From: Kiritimatiellia bacterium | Lineage (GTDB): Bacteria > Verrucomicrobiota > Kiritimatiellia > RFP12 > UBA1067 | DNA: 44,699 bases | Assembly: GCA_017450695.1 (NCBI GenBank) | Contig: JAFSTA010000146.1 | Coordinates: forward strand, 1-44,699 | Direction of reading: 5' to 3' | Position numbers and translations under genes: made by a program | Notes under the pieces: generated by a model | The model's database searches: none | Seen by the model: the letters and a program-made list of their open reading frames with translations, nothing else | What the model was told of the DNA's origin: nothing | Part shown: piece by piece, positions 33,088 to 44,034 of the stretch | How positions within the stretch are numbered: the stretch's first letter is position 1 | Layout: every line of letters begins with the position of its first letter

Positions 33088-35963
33088 TGAAGAAACTGGC
33101 AAGCATCTTTTTTGGTGTCTTCCTTTTCCTGTTCCTGACGGCGGTTTCCATCTGGTCGTTCCGCATCCCGATCAGCGAATCGGTTGCCCGGCGCATCCTG
33201 AAACAAAAGCAGCTGGACGCCTTCCGGTTCCGCATTGAAAACCTCTCCCCTTCCCGACTCACGCTTCGTCACCTCGCCATCGGGGAGGACGCCTATCTAG
33301 ACCGGATCGACCTTCGCTACAACCTGTGGGAGGCGATCCGTTCCTGGCGTGCGGAAACCCTTTCCGTTTCGGGCAGCGTGGCGCGCGCGGTCGTCTTGCC
33401 GGACGGAAAGATCGAATTCCCCGCGCTCTCGCACTTCCCCCGCACGGAAACTCCCGCCACAAACGAGGCCGCCGAACCGGCTCGATTCCCAGTTATCGCA
33501 GGCGGACGCCTCCAGGACCTGAGCGTGCGACTGGAAACGCCCGAAGGGAAAGAGATCACGCGGGTGGAAGGTTCGGTCGGATTCCTGGCGGCGAACCAGG
33601 GAGCGTACACGGTCCAGACGATGCTGTCGATTCCGCATCTGCTGACAATTTATCTCGACGGCAAGGCCAATCCGGTTGAGCAGTCTGCCGAATTCTATCC
33701 GGTCATCAGTTTGCCGAATATCGACGGTCTTCTTGAATTTCTCCCTGCCTTCGCCCTGCCTCCCGTCCCCGTGGCAACCTCCAACCTGGCGGTGCGCGCG
33801 CGTGGTTGGCTGAAGGCATGCGCCAAGCCGCCCCAGGGCGAATCGCCTCTTTCGCTGGTGCTGGACGCGAACATGACGCGCCCGTCCGTGATTTCAATCC
33901 CGCAGCAGGATACGGTCGTGCGGCTCCGCTCTGCCAAGACGGAACTCACCGGATGCCTCACGAACCTCACCGCGAAATGCTCGTTCGGATTCAACGGGAT
34001 CCGCTGGAAAGACCAACTGGACGAGACCGATTCCCGCCGGCTCTTCAACCTGATGGCCACCGTCCACTGGACGCTCACCCCGACGGGACAGGTCATTCAC
34101 GCCACCACCAGTTCGGAACTTCCGGCACGGGCCTCCGCCAAACTGATGCCTCGTCTCGTACCGTTCATTCCATCCTTCTTCTCGGAGGGCGGAACGCTGG
34201 CCACAGAAATCGATCTGGCGGAAGAGAAAAGCCCCGGCACCGTCGCATCAAACCTCTGGAACGGATCGGTCTTCGCCAAGGCGAATGTGCAACGCTCGTC
34301 CTTCCCCAGCGAACATGGCATGATGGGGGCCAAGTCCGTAGAGTTCGACACGCGACTCGCGCTCTACCATTCGGCGCCTTCGAATCTGCACACCGAGATC
34401 CGTCTCACCGACGCATTCCTCTTCCAGAAGAGTCTGGCGGCGCATTGCGACTTGAACGCGGAACTGGAGTGCGTCGCACCGTTTGACCGCGCAACCGGCA
34501 CGTTCTGCGGAACCCTGCGCGAATCCAGAACCAAGATGCTGGAGCAGTTCTCTCTTCCCGATGACGCAATCCCGTTCCGCGGAATCGCCGACGTGACCCT
34601 CAACACCGAAACGGGGACGCTGTGGAAAGTGACGGCTGAAATCCCCGACTCGAAGCTCTCGGTCACACAGGCGACCGCACAGGTCCGCGCAACGGCGGGC
34701 GCCACGTTGAGCGCCGTGTACTCGGACAAGGATCCCGCGCTCACGCATGTACACGGCGAGGCACACCTGACCGATGTCCAGGGGACTTTCGGCGACCCGA
34801 AAGCCGCGCCCGTCGCCACGCTCCAGAACCTCCGCTTCCTCTTCCCACTCGAATGGTCGCCCGCCACCGGTCTCTCCTTCCCGCAACAGCCGACGTTTGA
34901 CTGGGACGAGTGTTCCGCGCAGGGGCTGAAAATCCGGCCCGATCCCGTTCTCGTCGAAACCTCGGCAACGAACCTGAGTTTGCGCACCGGAATCCGACTT
35001 GCCGACAGCGCCCTGTCCCTCCAGCTTCAGACATCCGTTCCCCTTTCAAACCCGCAGGCTACGGAACTGCAAATCGAGATCCCGGAAACCACGATCACCA
35101 ACGGCGACGCGACCCTGAAGATGGCGCTGGCAAAATTACCCGAGCTGGAGCTGAAAATCCAGACCTCGCTCCATGCCTCGCTCCGAATGTACGGGACGCG
35201 CCCGTACCTAACGGGAAACCTCCGTCTGCAGAACGGCGATGTGAAACAGGGGACGATGACGGTGAACGGTATCTCGGCGGAAATCCCGTTCGGGTACGGC
35301 GTCCTCTTCCGAACCCAAGGGCGTCCCTATTTTGCTTTCACCAACGCCGTGGCGGGAAACCTGCAGTTCGATGACGGGCGCGTCGAATTTCAGGTGACGC
35401 CGCAGGAACTCTTCATTGACCGTGCGCTGGTCTCCTGGTGTAACGGTTCGCTCAACTTCTACTCCGCGCACATCGACTGGAAGAAACCGCAGGAAGTTTT
35501 CGATTTCTACGCGGATCGAATCGACATGGGGAAAGCGATCACACCCTTCATCCCCTTCCCCGCCCAGATGAACGGAATCCTCTACGGCAGGATTCCCATC
35601 GGGTACGAGAACGGGAAAATCCACCTGAACAAGGGATTCCTCTACTCGATGCCGAAACAGGGCGGGGCGTTGAAAATCAACAACCCCGATGACCTTGCCG
35701 AGTATCTGGAATCGGCGGGCATTGCCGGGGATGTCCAGTCCCCGCTGGCAAAAGCCCTGAGCGACATGGATTTCGACGTGCTGAAATTCGACCTGACACC
35801 TTCGGCCACCAATCCCGACGACAGTACCCTCTCGATCAAGATCGGCGGGAAGTCGAACTACAAGCAGTGGCCCGCCCCGATTGACCTGACGCTGAATTTC
35901 CACGGCCCCATTTCCGAACTGATCAACTTCGGGATCGAACTGAACTCCAAGAAGAGGCAGTAG
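33087..35963 (+). CDS. YdbH-like AsmA-clan envelope protein
   Basis: A 958-aa protein with one N-terminal membrane anchor (about 5-24) and a long periplasmic beta-rich body. The pattern RIENLSPSRLTLRHLAIGEDAYLDRIDLRYNLWE (start of the body) and the C-terminal MGKAITPFIPFPAQMNGILYGRIPIGYENGKIHLNKGFLYS, each with its core strands, match YdbH (PF11739-type). YdbH and its AsmA-clan relatives form hydrophobic bridges that move phospholipid between inner and outer membrane. The end, NLNFHGPISELINFGIELN-like, is also typical. No partner YnbE/YdbL homologue is seen; the upstream TPR protein may replace it. Translationally coupled to the TPR gene. Confidence 0.8.
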   Translation: MKKLASIFFGVFLFLFLTAVSIWSFRIPISESVARRILKQKQLDAFRFRIENLSPSRLTLRHLAIGEDAYLDRIDLRYNLWEAIRSWRAETLSVSGSVARAVVLPDGKIEFPALSHFPRTETPATNEAAEPARFPVIAGGRLQDLSVRLETPEGKEITRVEGSVGFLAANQGAYTVQTMLSIPHLLTIYLDGKANPVEQSAEFYPVISLPNIDGLLEFLPAFALPPVPVATSNLAVRARGWLKACAKPPQGESPLSLVLDANMTRPSVISIPQQDTVVRLRSAKTELTGCLTNLTAKCSFGFNGIRWKDQLDETDSRRLFNLMATVHWTLTPTGQVIHATTSSELPARASAKLMPRLVPFIPSFFSEGGTLATEIDLAEEKSPGTVASNLWNGSVFAKANVQRSSFPSEHGMMGAKSVEFDTRLALYHSAPSNLHTEIRLTDAFLFQKSLAAHCDLNAELECVAPFDRATGTFCGTLRESRTKMLEQFSLPDDAIPFRGIADVTLNTETGTLWKVTAEIPDSKLSVTQATAQVRATAGATLSAVYSDKDPALTHVHGEAHLTDVQGTFGDPKAAPVATLQNLRFLFPLEWSPATGLSFPQQPTFDWDECSAQGLKIRPDPVLVETSATNLSLRTGIRLADSALSLQLQTSVPLSNPQATELQIEIPETTITNGDATLKMALAKLPELELKIQTSLHASLRMYGTRPYLTGNLRLQNGDVKQGTMTVNGISAEIPFGYGVLFRTQGRPYFAFTNAVAGNLQFDDGRVEFQVTPQELFIDRALVSWCNGSLNFYSAHIDWKKPQEVFDFYADRIDMGKAITPFIPFPAQMNGILYGRIPIGYENGKIHLNKGFLYSMPKQGGALKINNPDDLAEYLESAGIAGDVQSPLAKALSDMDFDVLKFDLTPSATNPDDSTLSIKIGGKSNYKQWPAPIDLTLNFHGPISELINFGIELNSKKRQ

Positions 35964-35965
35964 GG

Positions 35966-36100
35966 AGGAAGCTGGTAGCTGGTGGTTGGTAGGTGTTAGC
36001 TGGTAGCTGGTGACTGGTAAAGGGATAAAAGTGATGCAAGGGATAAAAGCGATGCAACCCCGCCGCGCTACGCGCCAGCTGAGAAGCGGAGAGGCTGAGA
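35966..36100. repeat. Short-unit repeats after the YdbH-like gene
   Basis: GCTGGTAGCTGGTG occurs at about 35970 and 36000 with degenerate GGTTGGTAGGTG between. Two copies of GGGATAAAAG(T/C)GATGCAA follow at 36020 and 36039, then GCGCTACGCGCC and GAGAAGCGGAGAGGCTGAG units. Confidence 0.7.
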
Positions 36101-36172
36101 AGCGAAAAGAAGGCAGTAAGGAATCATCGATAGCCATCGAAAGCAACCGACTGCGATCGATTGCCGAATCAT

Positions 36173-36259
36173 CTAACCACCCAACTACCTAACTACCTAA
36201 CCACCTAACTACCCAACCACCTAACTACCTAACCACCCAACCACCTAACTACCCAACCA
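36173..36259. repeat. 8-bp tandem repeat C(T/C)AAC(T/C)AC, about eleven copies
   Basis: Ten full 8-bp units from 36173 to 36252 and a partial one to 36259 read C(T/C)AAC(T/C)AC; only the two pyrimidine positions vary. The array ends 23 bp before the start codon at 36283. The complementary strand is G-rich (GGTTGGGTAGTTAGGTGG), matching G-rich patches at 7268, 18099 and 20537. Confidence 0.85.
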
Positions 36260-36282
36260 TGAACTGTAAGAAGGAATTTTGA

Positions 36283-39177
36283 ATGAAGTCACCCAACCAT
36301 CTGCCCTGGATCGCCGCCATCCTGCTTGTGTGCGCCACCGTCCTCTGGCCGTTCGTCCGTTTCGACACCTCGCTTTCCAGCCTGTTGCCGACCCACGGCA
36401 AAACCGCACGGACCGTCCAGTTCCTGACCGTGCTTCCCCTCGCCAACAAGCTCGTCATCTCGTTCTCCTCGACGAACGGAGTCCTAACCACACACGACCA
36501 CGAGGCGATCGACCGGTTTGAATCGCGCCTGTCGCAAGCGCTTCAAGCAACGGCCGGAAACGAGCGCGAATCCCCTGCCGTTCCCACGAAGATCGCGCAG
36601 AAGTTCTCGCCCGACTCCATCGCCGCGCTCGCGCAAGCCCTACCGCTGTTTGTGCCGACCAACCGACTGCCCGAACGGACGACCGAATCCGCCATCCGCC
36701 AATCCGTAAAGGGAAACTACCTCCGTCTGCTCCGTCCCGAAGGTTCCTTCCTCGCGCGCATGATCCAGACCGATCCGCTCGGTCTCCTCACGCCCGTCCT
36801 CTCCCGTCTCCGTACGCTCAGCGACCTCTTCGGGTACGCGGTCCGGCCCGATCCGCATGGACGGCTTCTCCATGCGGACGGACGCCACCGGCTGGTCATC
36901 ATGGAAACGGAGGCAAGCCCGTCCGACAGGCTCGCCAGCGAAAAACTGGTGGAAGCGTTGCAGGCGTGTTGCAACGAGCTGCCACCCGAACTTCAGGTGC
37001 AGGTAGCAAGCGGACACCTCCACACGGTTTCCAACGAACGCAACACCAAGCGTGACTTGGGAATCGCGACTTCGCTCTCTTTCCTCCTGCTCCTGTTGCT
37101 CGTGGTGTTTCTTTTCCGCGATTCCAAAATTCTCCTCGTCCCCCTGATTCCCTTCTGCGCGCTCGCCGTCGCCATCCCATTCACTTTTCTTCTCACCGGA
37201 AAACTCGCGTTCCTCTCTCCCGCGTTCGGTCCCATTCTCGCGGGACTGACGATTGACTACGGAATCCACGTCTATCTGACCCGCAAACGCGGATACCCAA
37301 TTCGCACCTTATTCCGTCCAATCCTCGCCGGACTGTGTACGACACTCGCCGTCTTTCTGGCATTCTTCTTCAGTTCGATCGCCGCATTCCGCCAACTCGC
37401 CTTCCTTTCTTGTGTAACCGTGCTTCTATCTTTCGCCGGCTCGGTGTTCCTGCTTCCCCGCTGGATTCGTCCCCGAACGGAGGAACCAGCCCATGAGAAC
37501 ATACCCGTCGGGCAGTCGCCGCGCAACGGTCTGGGCAGACGGCAATTCCTTGTTTCCATTCCCCTGTTTCTGCTGGCGCTCGCCGGCGTGTTCTGGGTGA
37601 TCGGAAAAACCGATTACGCGCTTTCTCTCTCCGATCTCGACGGTGCGGATGAACGGATCCGTTCCGATGAGGAAACAATCCGTTCGTTGTGGCAGCCCGA
37701 TGGAGACGATTTGGCGATCGCGGCGTTTGTTGATCACACCAGAACAGGCTCGTTGATCCAGACCGCCGCATTCCGAAACAGGCTAACCGAATCCAACCGA
37801 AACGTGACCAATGCCATCAGTTACCTCTCGTTCCTCCCCTCTCCGAAAGGCGGCGAAGAGAGCGTCGCGGAATGGAACGCCTATTGGCGCGAGCGGGGTG
37901 AATCCGTCTGGGACGAACTCTCCGGCACGGCCCGCGGTCTCGGTTTTTCCGACACCGCATTCCGTTCCTTCGAGAAGCAGATTCGGGAACCGGTGACCAG
38001 CTGCGAACCGCCCGCACTGCTCGCGGAACTCCAGCGGATGTTCTGTCCCCGCACGGCGACAGGCGAATCCGTCAGCCTCGTGTATCTGCCTTCGCTTCGC
38101 GGTGAGGAACTCACGGCTGTCGCGGAAACGGTCGAGGCAGAAAACGGCCATCTGATTTCCATGCCGCTGTTGCGCCATCAGATTCGCGAGATTTTCAAAC
38201 ATGAGTTCGTGGCGATCGGAATCGCCGCGCTCCTCTTCCTGCTCCTGGCAGCGGTTCCCCTGCGCCACGCCTTCTTCTTGGTGTATCTGCCAACCCTTTT
38301 GGGAGCGGTCGGCGTCTTTACCGCTTCCGTCGTGCTCCGCCACCCGCTCAACCTCATCCACCTGATCTGTCTCTTGCTCGTCTTCGGCATCTGTTTCGAC
38401 TACGGCGCGTTCATGCTGAACGGCTTGGAAAAAGGAACCGTCGCCGAAACGAGGAAAGCCGTCATCCTTTGCTGGCTCACAACGCTATGCGGCACCGCCC
38501 CGCTCCTGCTGGCGAAACATCCGGTCATCTTCGCCATCGGATTCACCCTAACCGCCGGAATCACATTCGGATGTCTCTGTTCCCTGCTGCTTCCCCTTCT
38601 GTTGCGGCACGGAGGCAATCGAACACGAACCGTGATTCCCCTCCTCTGCCTGACGATGTTAGGGATCGGCTGCGCAAGCGTTCCCGAAAGCGATCACTTC
38701 GACCCCGTATCGAAACGCGACATCGCCGCGCCTTACGGGGAAGCGCCACCGACGAACACTGCGATACAGTTCCGCAGCACGGTAACCTTCTCGATACGCG
38801 GACGGGCTTTCACCTCCCTATGCCAAACCGAAGTAAATGTGCGGACAAAGACCTTCCGCTCGGTTGGCTTGACGCCGACGGGCCTGACCCTGTTTCACGT
38901 CTCAGGCACGAACGGAGTTGCGCACTGTGAATTCCTCGCGAAACCGCTGGCAGACCTGCATTCGCGCTTGGGAGAGTGGATTGCGCAGGACATTGACACG
39001 CTCTTCCTCCATCCCCCCCAAGTGCGCGGCAAAAGCTTCTACTGCACCACCTTCACGCCCGTGGACGGAACGCTCTATCCGCTTTTCCTCCGCCTAGACA
39101 ACAAACGCATCGGCTACCGCCTGACCGTCATCAACGACGAAATCCGCATCCGGGGTACGCCCCGTCGCGTCAACTGA
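36283..39177 (+). CDS. MMPL/COG4258-type exporter fused to DUF3261-like lipoprotein
   Basis: A 964-aa protein in one uninterrupted frame. Residues 1-780 are an RND-type MMPL exporter: TM1 (about 8-22), a large periplasmic loop, a TM bundle (about 250-385), a second TM start near 420, a second loop and a final TM bundle (about 640-780, including LICLLLVFGICFDYGAFML). Residues 784-797 then form a lipoprotein signal (VIPLLCLTMLGIGC, C797) followed by about 168 residues resembling DUF3261 lipoproteins. These two families are neighbours in aryl-polyene and related clusters but normally separate genes. GTG at 38632 could allow internal initiation of the lipoprotein. ATG at 36283 follows AAGGA. No other aryl-polyene genes are in the window. 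Confidence 0.75.
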   Translation: MKSPNHLPWIAAILLVCATVLWPFVRFDTSLSSLLPTHGKTARTVQFLTVLPLANKLVISFSSTNGVLTTHDHEAIDRFESRLSQALQATAGNERESPAVPTKIAQKFSPDSIAALAQALPLFVPTNRLPERTTESAIRQSVKGNYLRLLRPEGSFLARMIQTDPLGLLTPVLSRLRTLSDLFGYAVRPDPHGRLLHADGRHRLVIMETEASPSDRLASEKLVEALQACCNELPPELQVQVASGHLHTVSNERNTKRDLGIATSLSFLLLLLLVVFLFRDSKILLVPLIPFCALAVAIPFTFLLTGKLAFLSPAFGPILAGLTIDYGIHVYLTRKRGYPIRTLFRPILAGLCTTLAVFLAFFFSSIAAFRQLAFLSCVTVLLSFAGSVFLLPRWIRPRTEEPAHENIPVGQSPRNGLGRRQFLVSIPLFLLALAGVFWVIGKTDYALSLSDLDGADERIRSDEETIRSLWQPDGDDLAIAAFVDHTRTGSLIQTAAFRNRLTESNRNVTNAISYLSFLPSPKGGEESVAEWNAYWRERGESVWDELSGTARGLGFSDTAFRSFEKQIREPVTSCEPPALLAELQRMFCPRTATGESVSLVYLPSLRGEELTAVAETVEAENGHLISMPLLRHQIREIFKHEFVAIGIAALLFLLLAAVPLRHAFFLVYLPTLLGAVGVFTASVVLRHPLNLIHLICLLLVFGICFDYGAFMLNGLEKGTVAETRKAVILCWLTTLCGTAPLLLAKHPVIFAIGFTLTAGITFGCLCSLLLPLLLRHGGNRTRTVIPLLCLTMLGIGCASVPESDHFDPVSKRDIAAPYGEAPPTNTAIQFRSTVTFSIRGRAFTSLCQTEVNVRTKTFRSVGLTPTGLTLFHVSGTNGVAHCEFLAKPLADLHSRLGEWIAQDIDTLFLHPPQVRGKSFYCTTFTPVDGTLYPLFLRLDNKRIGYRLTVINDEIRIRGTPRRVN

Positions 39178-39179
39178 GA

Positions 39180-39610
39180 AGCGAGGCTGAAAGGGCGAAA
39201 AGACGGGCGCGTGTCGGAATGTCATCGTGCATGTCACATGTCGCACGTCCACCGTTACATTTCCTCACGCAGTGAACGGGAGGGGCAACGTCCTCGTTGC
39301 CCGAATTGGGAGGGCCGCGCCCCGTCGCGACCGCCACAGTAGAACGCGCTACCAGCGCGTTTATACCATTACTTGCCAACATGCCACTTGAAGCGACAAG
39401 AGTGTCGCTTCTCCGATGAGAGGATATCCGATTTAAAGCCTCCGAAGGAGGCGATTTAACCATTTAATCTCATTTAACCATCCAAAGGTCGCGCGTAGTG
39501 CCTTTCGCGGCCAAGTCAACTTAGGGGCGCAGCCCCATTTAGGCCGTAAGGCCACTTAGGCGGCGCAGCCGCCACTTATCTTCTTCTCAGCTGGCGCGAA
39601 GCGCCTATCC
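39180..39610. repeat. Dispersed repeats before the XRE-cupin gene
   Basis: Contains the GTCGCACGTCCACCGTTACA family (39240 on), GGCAACGTCCTCGTTGCCCG (39284), GGGCGCGCC-type GGGAGGGCCGCGCCCCGTCG (39308), AAGCCTCCGAAGGAGGCGAT (39436, again at 44502), a triple-hairpin element (39513-39579) and CTCAGCTGGCGCGAAGCGCC (39587-39606). No gene. Confidence 0.75.
39513..39579 (-). repeat. Triple-hairpin repeat, copy 3
   Basis: On the minus strand: GGCGGC-TGC-GCCGCC, GGCC-TTAC-GGCC and GGGGC-TGC-GCCCC with TAAGTG/TAAATG/TAAGTTGACT spacers. The middle hairpin is shortened symmetrically compared with copy 2. Confidence 0.85.
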
Positions 39611-39670
39611 CGTGTGTTCCGTGGTTTTACAAGAGAGGAATTTACTTAGGTTGAAATCGAAAGGCTTGGC

Positions 39671-39700
39671 TTGTCGAAGCGGGTGATTCTTTGCTACACT
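39671..39700 (+). promoter_or_regulatory. Promoter of XRE-cupin/acyl-CoA ligase pair
   Basis: TTGTCG (39671-39676), 18-bp spacer, TACACT (39695-39700); leader of about 22 nt with AAAGGAA before the ATG at 39729. Confidence 0.5.
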
Positions 39701-39728
39701 ATCCGTTCTTTCACGAAAGGAACAGAAA

Positions 39729-40283
39729 ATGGAAAACCAGAGAGTGGCTATCGCGGAGCGGATCAAGGGATTGCGAGACGCTTCCGATCTTTCGATCGAG
39801 GTCGTTGCGAACAAAGCCAGCATTCCCGTAGAGACCTACCGTCAATACGAGGAGGGAATAGCAGACGTGCCGATGAGCACGATCTCGATTTTGGCGAACC
39901 TGTACAAGGTTGACCCGACGACGATTCTCACCGGCGGCGACCCGCATGCCACGGTGTTCCGCGTGACCCGCAGGGGCGCGGGCGCGATTGTCGAGCGTCG
40001 CAATGTCTATCACTACGAGGCTTTGAGCGTTCTTTTCGCGGGCAAGCGCATGGAACCGTTCATCGTGACGGTGGATCCCTCCGTCAAGGAACTGCACACG
40101 AACGTGCATCCGGGACAGGAGTTCAACTACGTCCTCTCAGGCAGTATCCGGTTGACCGTAGATGGCCAGTCGGTTATCTTGAACGAGGGCGACAGCATCT
40201 ATTTCGACGCTACCAAACCGCACGGAATGCAGAACGAGGGGGATGTCCCCGCCAAGTTTCTCGCAATCATCACAGATAAGTAA
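39729..40283 (+). CDS. XRE-family regulator with C-terminal cupin domain
   Basis: A 184-aa transcription regulator. Residues 8-65 form a Cro/C1-type helix-turn-helix (IAERIKGLRDASDLSIEVVANKASI, then YEEGIADVPMSTISILANLYKVD). Residues 112-180 form a cupin (HPGQEFNYVLSGSIRLTVDGQ; LNEGDSIYFDATKPHGMQN) with likely metal ligands in HPGQEF and KPHG. The cupin would sense a small molecule. The acyl-CoA ligase gene starts 12 nt downstream, so the natural guess is that the regulator controls this ligase, with a ligand related to its acid substrate; this pairing is common in anaerobes. It may also regulate itself. Confidence 0.9.
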   Translation: MENQRVAIAERIKGLRDASDLSIEVVANKASIPVETYRQYEEGIADVPMSTISILANLYKVDPTTILTGGDPHATVFRVTRRGAGAIVERRNVYHYEALSVLFAGKRMEPFIVTVDPSVKELHTNVHPGQEFNYVLSGSIRLTVDGQSVILNEGDSIYFDATKPHGMQNEGDVPAKFLAIITDK

Positions 40284-40295
40284 AACGAGGTACCT

Positions 40296-41978
40296 ATGTC
40301 ATTTTCAATCCCTTGGGTGGAGCGCGACGATTTCCGCTCCTTTGAGGATTTCCGGGAGAATTTCAAGATCAAGCGTCCCGACCGGTTCAACTTCGCGTTC
40401 GACGTAGTGGACCGGATTGCCGCCGAGGATCCTTCGCGCCGCGCCATCCAGTGGTGCAACGACGAAGGGGAAGAGCGGGCATTCACGATGGAGGACATGG
40501 CGAAGGGGAGCAACCGCGCCGCCAACGTCTTTTACGATCTCGGCATCCGCCGGGGCGACAAAGTGATGCTGATCCTGAAGCGCCGCTACGAGTACTGGTT
40601 CGCCCTGCTCGGACTCTGCAAACTGGGAGCCATCGCGATTCCCGCCACGAATATGCTGAAGCCACATGACATCGTTTACCGCGTGAAGAGCGCCGATGTC
40701 AAGATGATCCTTTCCGTGAATGACGCTTCTCTCCGTCAGTCCATCGTGGAAGCGTCGGAACAGGTGGAGATTCCCATCCGCGCCTTGAACCTGGGCGGCG
40801 GACAGGACGGCTGGGTTGATTTTGACGGGATGATGGAAAACGCCCCCGACACGTTGGACGAGTCGCGCTGCGCACGCGACGTGGGGGAGAAGGATCTGAT
40901 GCTCCTTTATTTCACATCCGGAACGTCCGGTATGCCGAAGATGGTGGCACACGACTTCCTCTACCCGTTCGGTCATATCATCACCGCGAAGTGGTGGCAG
41001 TGCGTCGAGCCGGGCGGACTGCATCTGACCGTGGCGGAGACCGGCTGGGCGAAGGCGGCGTGGGGAAAGATTTACGGGCAGTGGATGTGCGGCACAGCGC
41101 TCATGATCTATGACATGGAACGGTTCCACGCGGACAAGCTGTTGCGTGTGATCGAGAAGTACCATGTGACAACCTTCTGTGCCCCGCCGACAGTGTACCG
41201 GTTCTTCATCAAGGAGGACTTGAAACAGTACGACTGGTCGCATATCCACCACTGCACGACGGCAGGCGAGGCGTTGAATCCCGAAGTGTTCCAGCAGTTC
41301 TACGAAGCAACGGGACACCGGATCTACGAGGCGTTCGGCCAGACCGAACTGACCGCAGTCACGCTCAATCCACCGTGGCTGCCGCCAAAGCCGGGGTCTA
41401 TGGGTATGGCGTCACCCGGTTATGATGTGGTCATCATCAACTCCGAGGACAAGGAATGCGAGCCGGGCGAGGAAGGACAGTTGTGCGTCCGAACCAAGAA
41501 CGGGAAACCCTACGGAATGTTCGTCGGCTACTACAAGGAGCCTGAACTGACCAAGAAGCAGTGGCACGACGACATCTACCGCACAGGAGACCTGGTGTGG
41601 CGCGATGAGCAGGGGTACATCTGGTTCGTCGGGCGCGTGGATGACGTGATCAAATCCTCCGGTTACCGCATCGGTCCGTTCGAGGTTGAAAGCGCCCTGA
41701 TGGAACATCCCGCCGTAACGGAGTGTGCTATCACCGGTGTCCCCGATCCCGTGCGCGGTCAGGTCGTCAAAGCCACGGTCGTTCTCTCCCGCGGATACGC
41801 GCCTTCCGACGAACTGGTCAAGGAATTGCAGGATCACGTCAAGCGCGTCACCGCCCCGTACAAGTACCCGCGCATCATCGAGTTCGTCGCGGAACTGCCT
41901 AAGACGATCAGCGGTAAAATCCGCCACGTCGCAATCCGCAACGCCGACGCCGCGGCCCAACCACCTGCGGGTAGTTGA
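40296..41978 (+). CDS. AMP-forming acyl-CoA synthetase, medium-chain (MACS) type
   Basis: A 560-aa member of the acyl/aryl adenylate superfamily. P-loop FTSGTSGMPK (206-215), YEAFGQTELT, YRTGDLVWRDEQGYIWFVGRVDDVIKSSGYRI (A7-A8) and the adenylation lysine K541 in TISGKIRH are all in place, so it should be active. GYRIGPFEVES and ETGWAKAAWGKIYGQW are typical of acetyl-/medium-chain acyl-CoA synthetases (ACSM). It converts a carboxylic acid, CoA and ATP to acyl-CoA, AMP and PPi; the exact acid cannot be read from sequence. RBS GAGGT before ATG. Co-transcribed with the XRE-cupin regulator. Confidence 0.92.
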   Translation: MSFSIPWVERDDFRSFEDFRENFKIKRPDRFNFAFDVVDRIAAEDPSRRAIQWCNDEGEERAFTMEDMAKGSNRAANVFYDLGIRRGDKVMLILKRRYEYWFALLGLCKLGAIAIPATNMLKPHDIVYRVKSADVKMILSVNDASLRQSIVEASEQVEIPIRALNLGGGQDGWVDFDGMMENAPDTLDESRCARDVGEKDLMLLYFTSGTSGMPKMVAHDFLYPFGHIITAKWWQCVEPGGLHLTVAETGWAKAAWGKIYGQWMCGTALMIYDMERFHADKLLRVIEKYHVTTFCAPPTVYRFFIKEDLKQYDWSHIHHCTTAGEALNPEVFQQFYEATGHRIYEAFGQTELTAVTLNPPWLPPKPGSMGMASPGYDVVIINSEDKECEPGEEGQLCVRTKNGKPYGMFVGYYKEPELTKKQWHDDIYRTGDLVWRDEQGYIWFVGRVDDVIKSSGYRIGPFEVESALMEHPAVTECAITGVPDPVRGQVVKATVVLSRGYAPSDELVKELQDHVKRVTAPYKYPRIIEFVAELPKTISGKIRHVAIRNADAAAQPPAGS

Positions 41979-41984
41979 TGGGCT

Positions 41985-42070
41985 GAGAGGCTGGGTAAGC
42001 GTGTTATGCCGGGTAAGCTGAAAAGCGGGGAAGCGGGGAAGCGGGGAAGCTGAGAGGCTGAGAAGAAGGG
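41985..42070. repeat. Short dispersed repeats after acyl-CoA ligase
   Basis: GGCTGAGAGGCTGGGTAAGC, GTTATGCCGGGTAAGCTGA, then three GCGGGGAA units and GCTGAGAGGCTGAGAAG. Same families as elsewhere, in the opposite orientation to the block inside tgt. Confidence 0.7.
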
Positions 42071-42097
42071 CTGGTGTGGACAAAAGAGGAGACGAGT

Positions 42098-43632
<1,535 letters not shown>

Positions 43633-43660
43633 ACGAACCCAAACAAGAAAGGAAAAAGAG

Positions 43661-44029
43661 ATGAGTTTCACATTGTTTCTCGCACAGGCCGCAGAGGCGG
43701 CAGCACCAGCGACGCAGAGTGCCGCAGCACCAGCCCCGGTCGGCGGCGGCATGGGCATGCTGGTGCCGATGATCCTGATCTTCGCGCTCTTCTACTTCAT
43801 GATGATCCGTCCGCAGCAGCGCAAGGAAAAGGAACGCCTGAAGATGATCCGCGAAATCCGTTCCGGCACGCGCGTCATCCTCAGCAGCGGAATCATCGGT
43901 ACGATCATCGAGTGCAAAGACTCCACCTTCCTCATCGAGACGGCGGGAACCCGAATGGAAGTCTTGCGCAACGCCGTCCAGCAGGCGCTGGCAGAAGGCG
44001 AAAAAATCTCAGAGCCGCCCGTGAAGTAA
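43661..44029 (+). CDS. yajC: Preprotein translocase subunit YajC
   Basis: A 122-aa small membrane protein of the Sec accessory complex. After an Ala/Pro-rich N-terminus (AAEAAAPATQSAAAPAP) there is a single membrane helix (MGMLVPMILIFALFYFMMI) followed directly by the YajC hallmark RPQQRKEKERLKM and then TRVILSSGIIGTIIECKD. It works with SecD/SecF in protein export. In many bacteria the order is tgt-yajC-secD-secF; here the genes after yajC are replaced by repeats, so secDF must lie elsewhere. RBS AAGAAAGGAA precedes the ATG. Confidence 0.95.
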   Translation: MSFTLFLAQAAEAAAPATQSAAAPAPVGGGMGMLVPMILIFALFYFMMIRPQQRKEKERLKMIREIRSGTRVILSSGIIGTIIECKDSTFLIETAGTRMEVLRNAVQQALAEGEKISEPPVK

Positions 44030-44034
44030 GCACC

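Noticed and set aside
36173-36259. CRISPR array
   Set aside because: The 8-bp and 78-bp arrays have no spacers of constant length and no cas genes are present.
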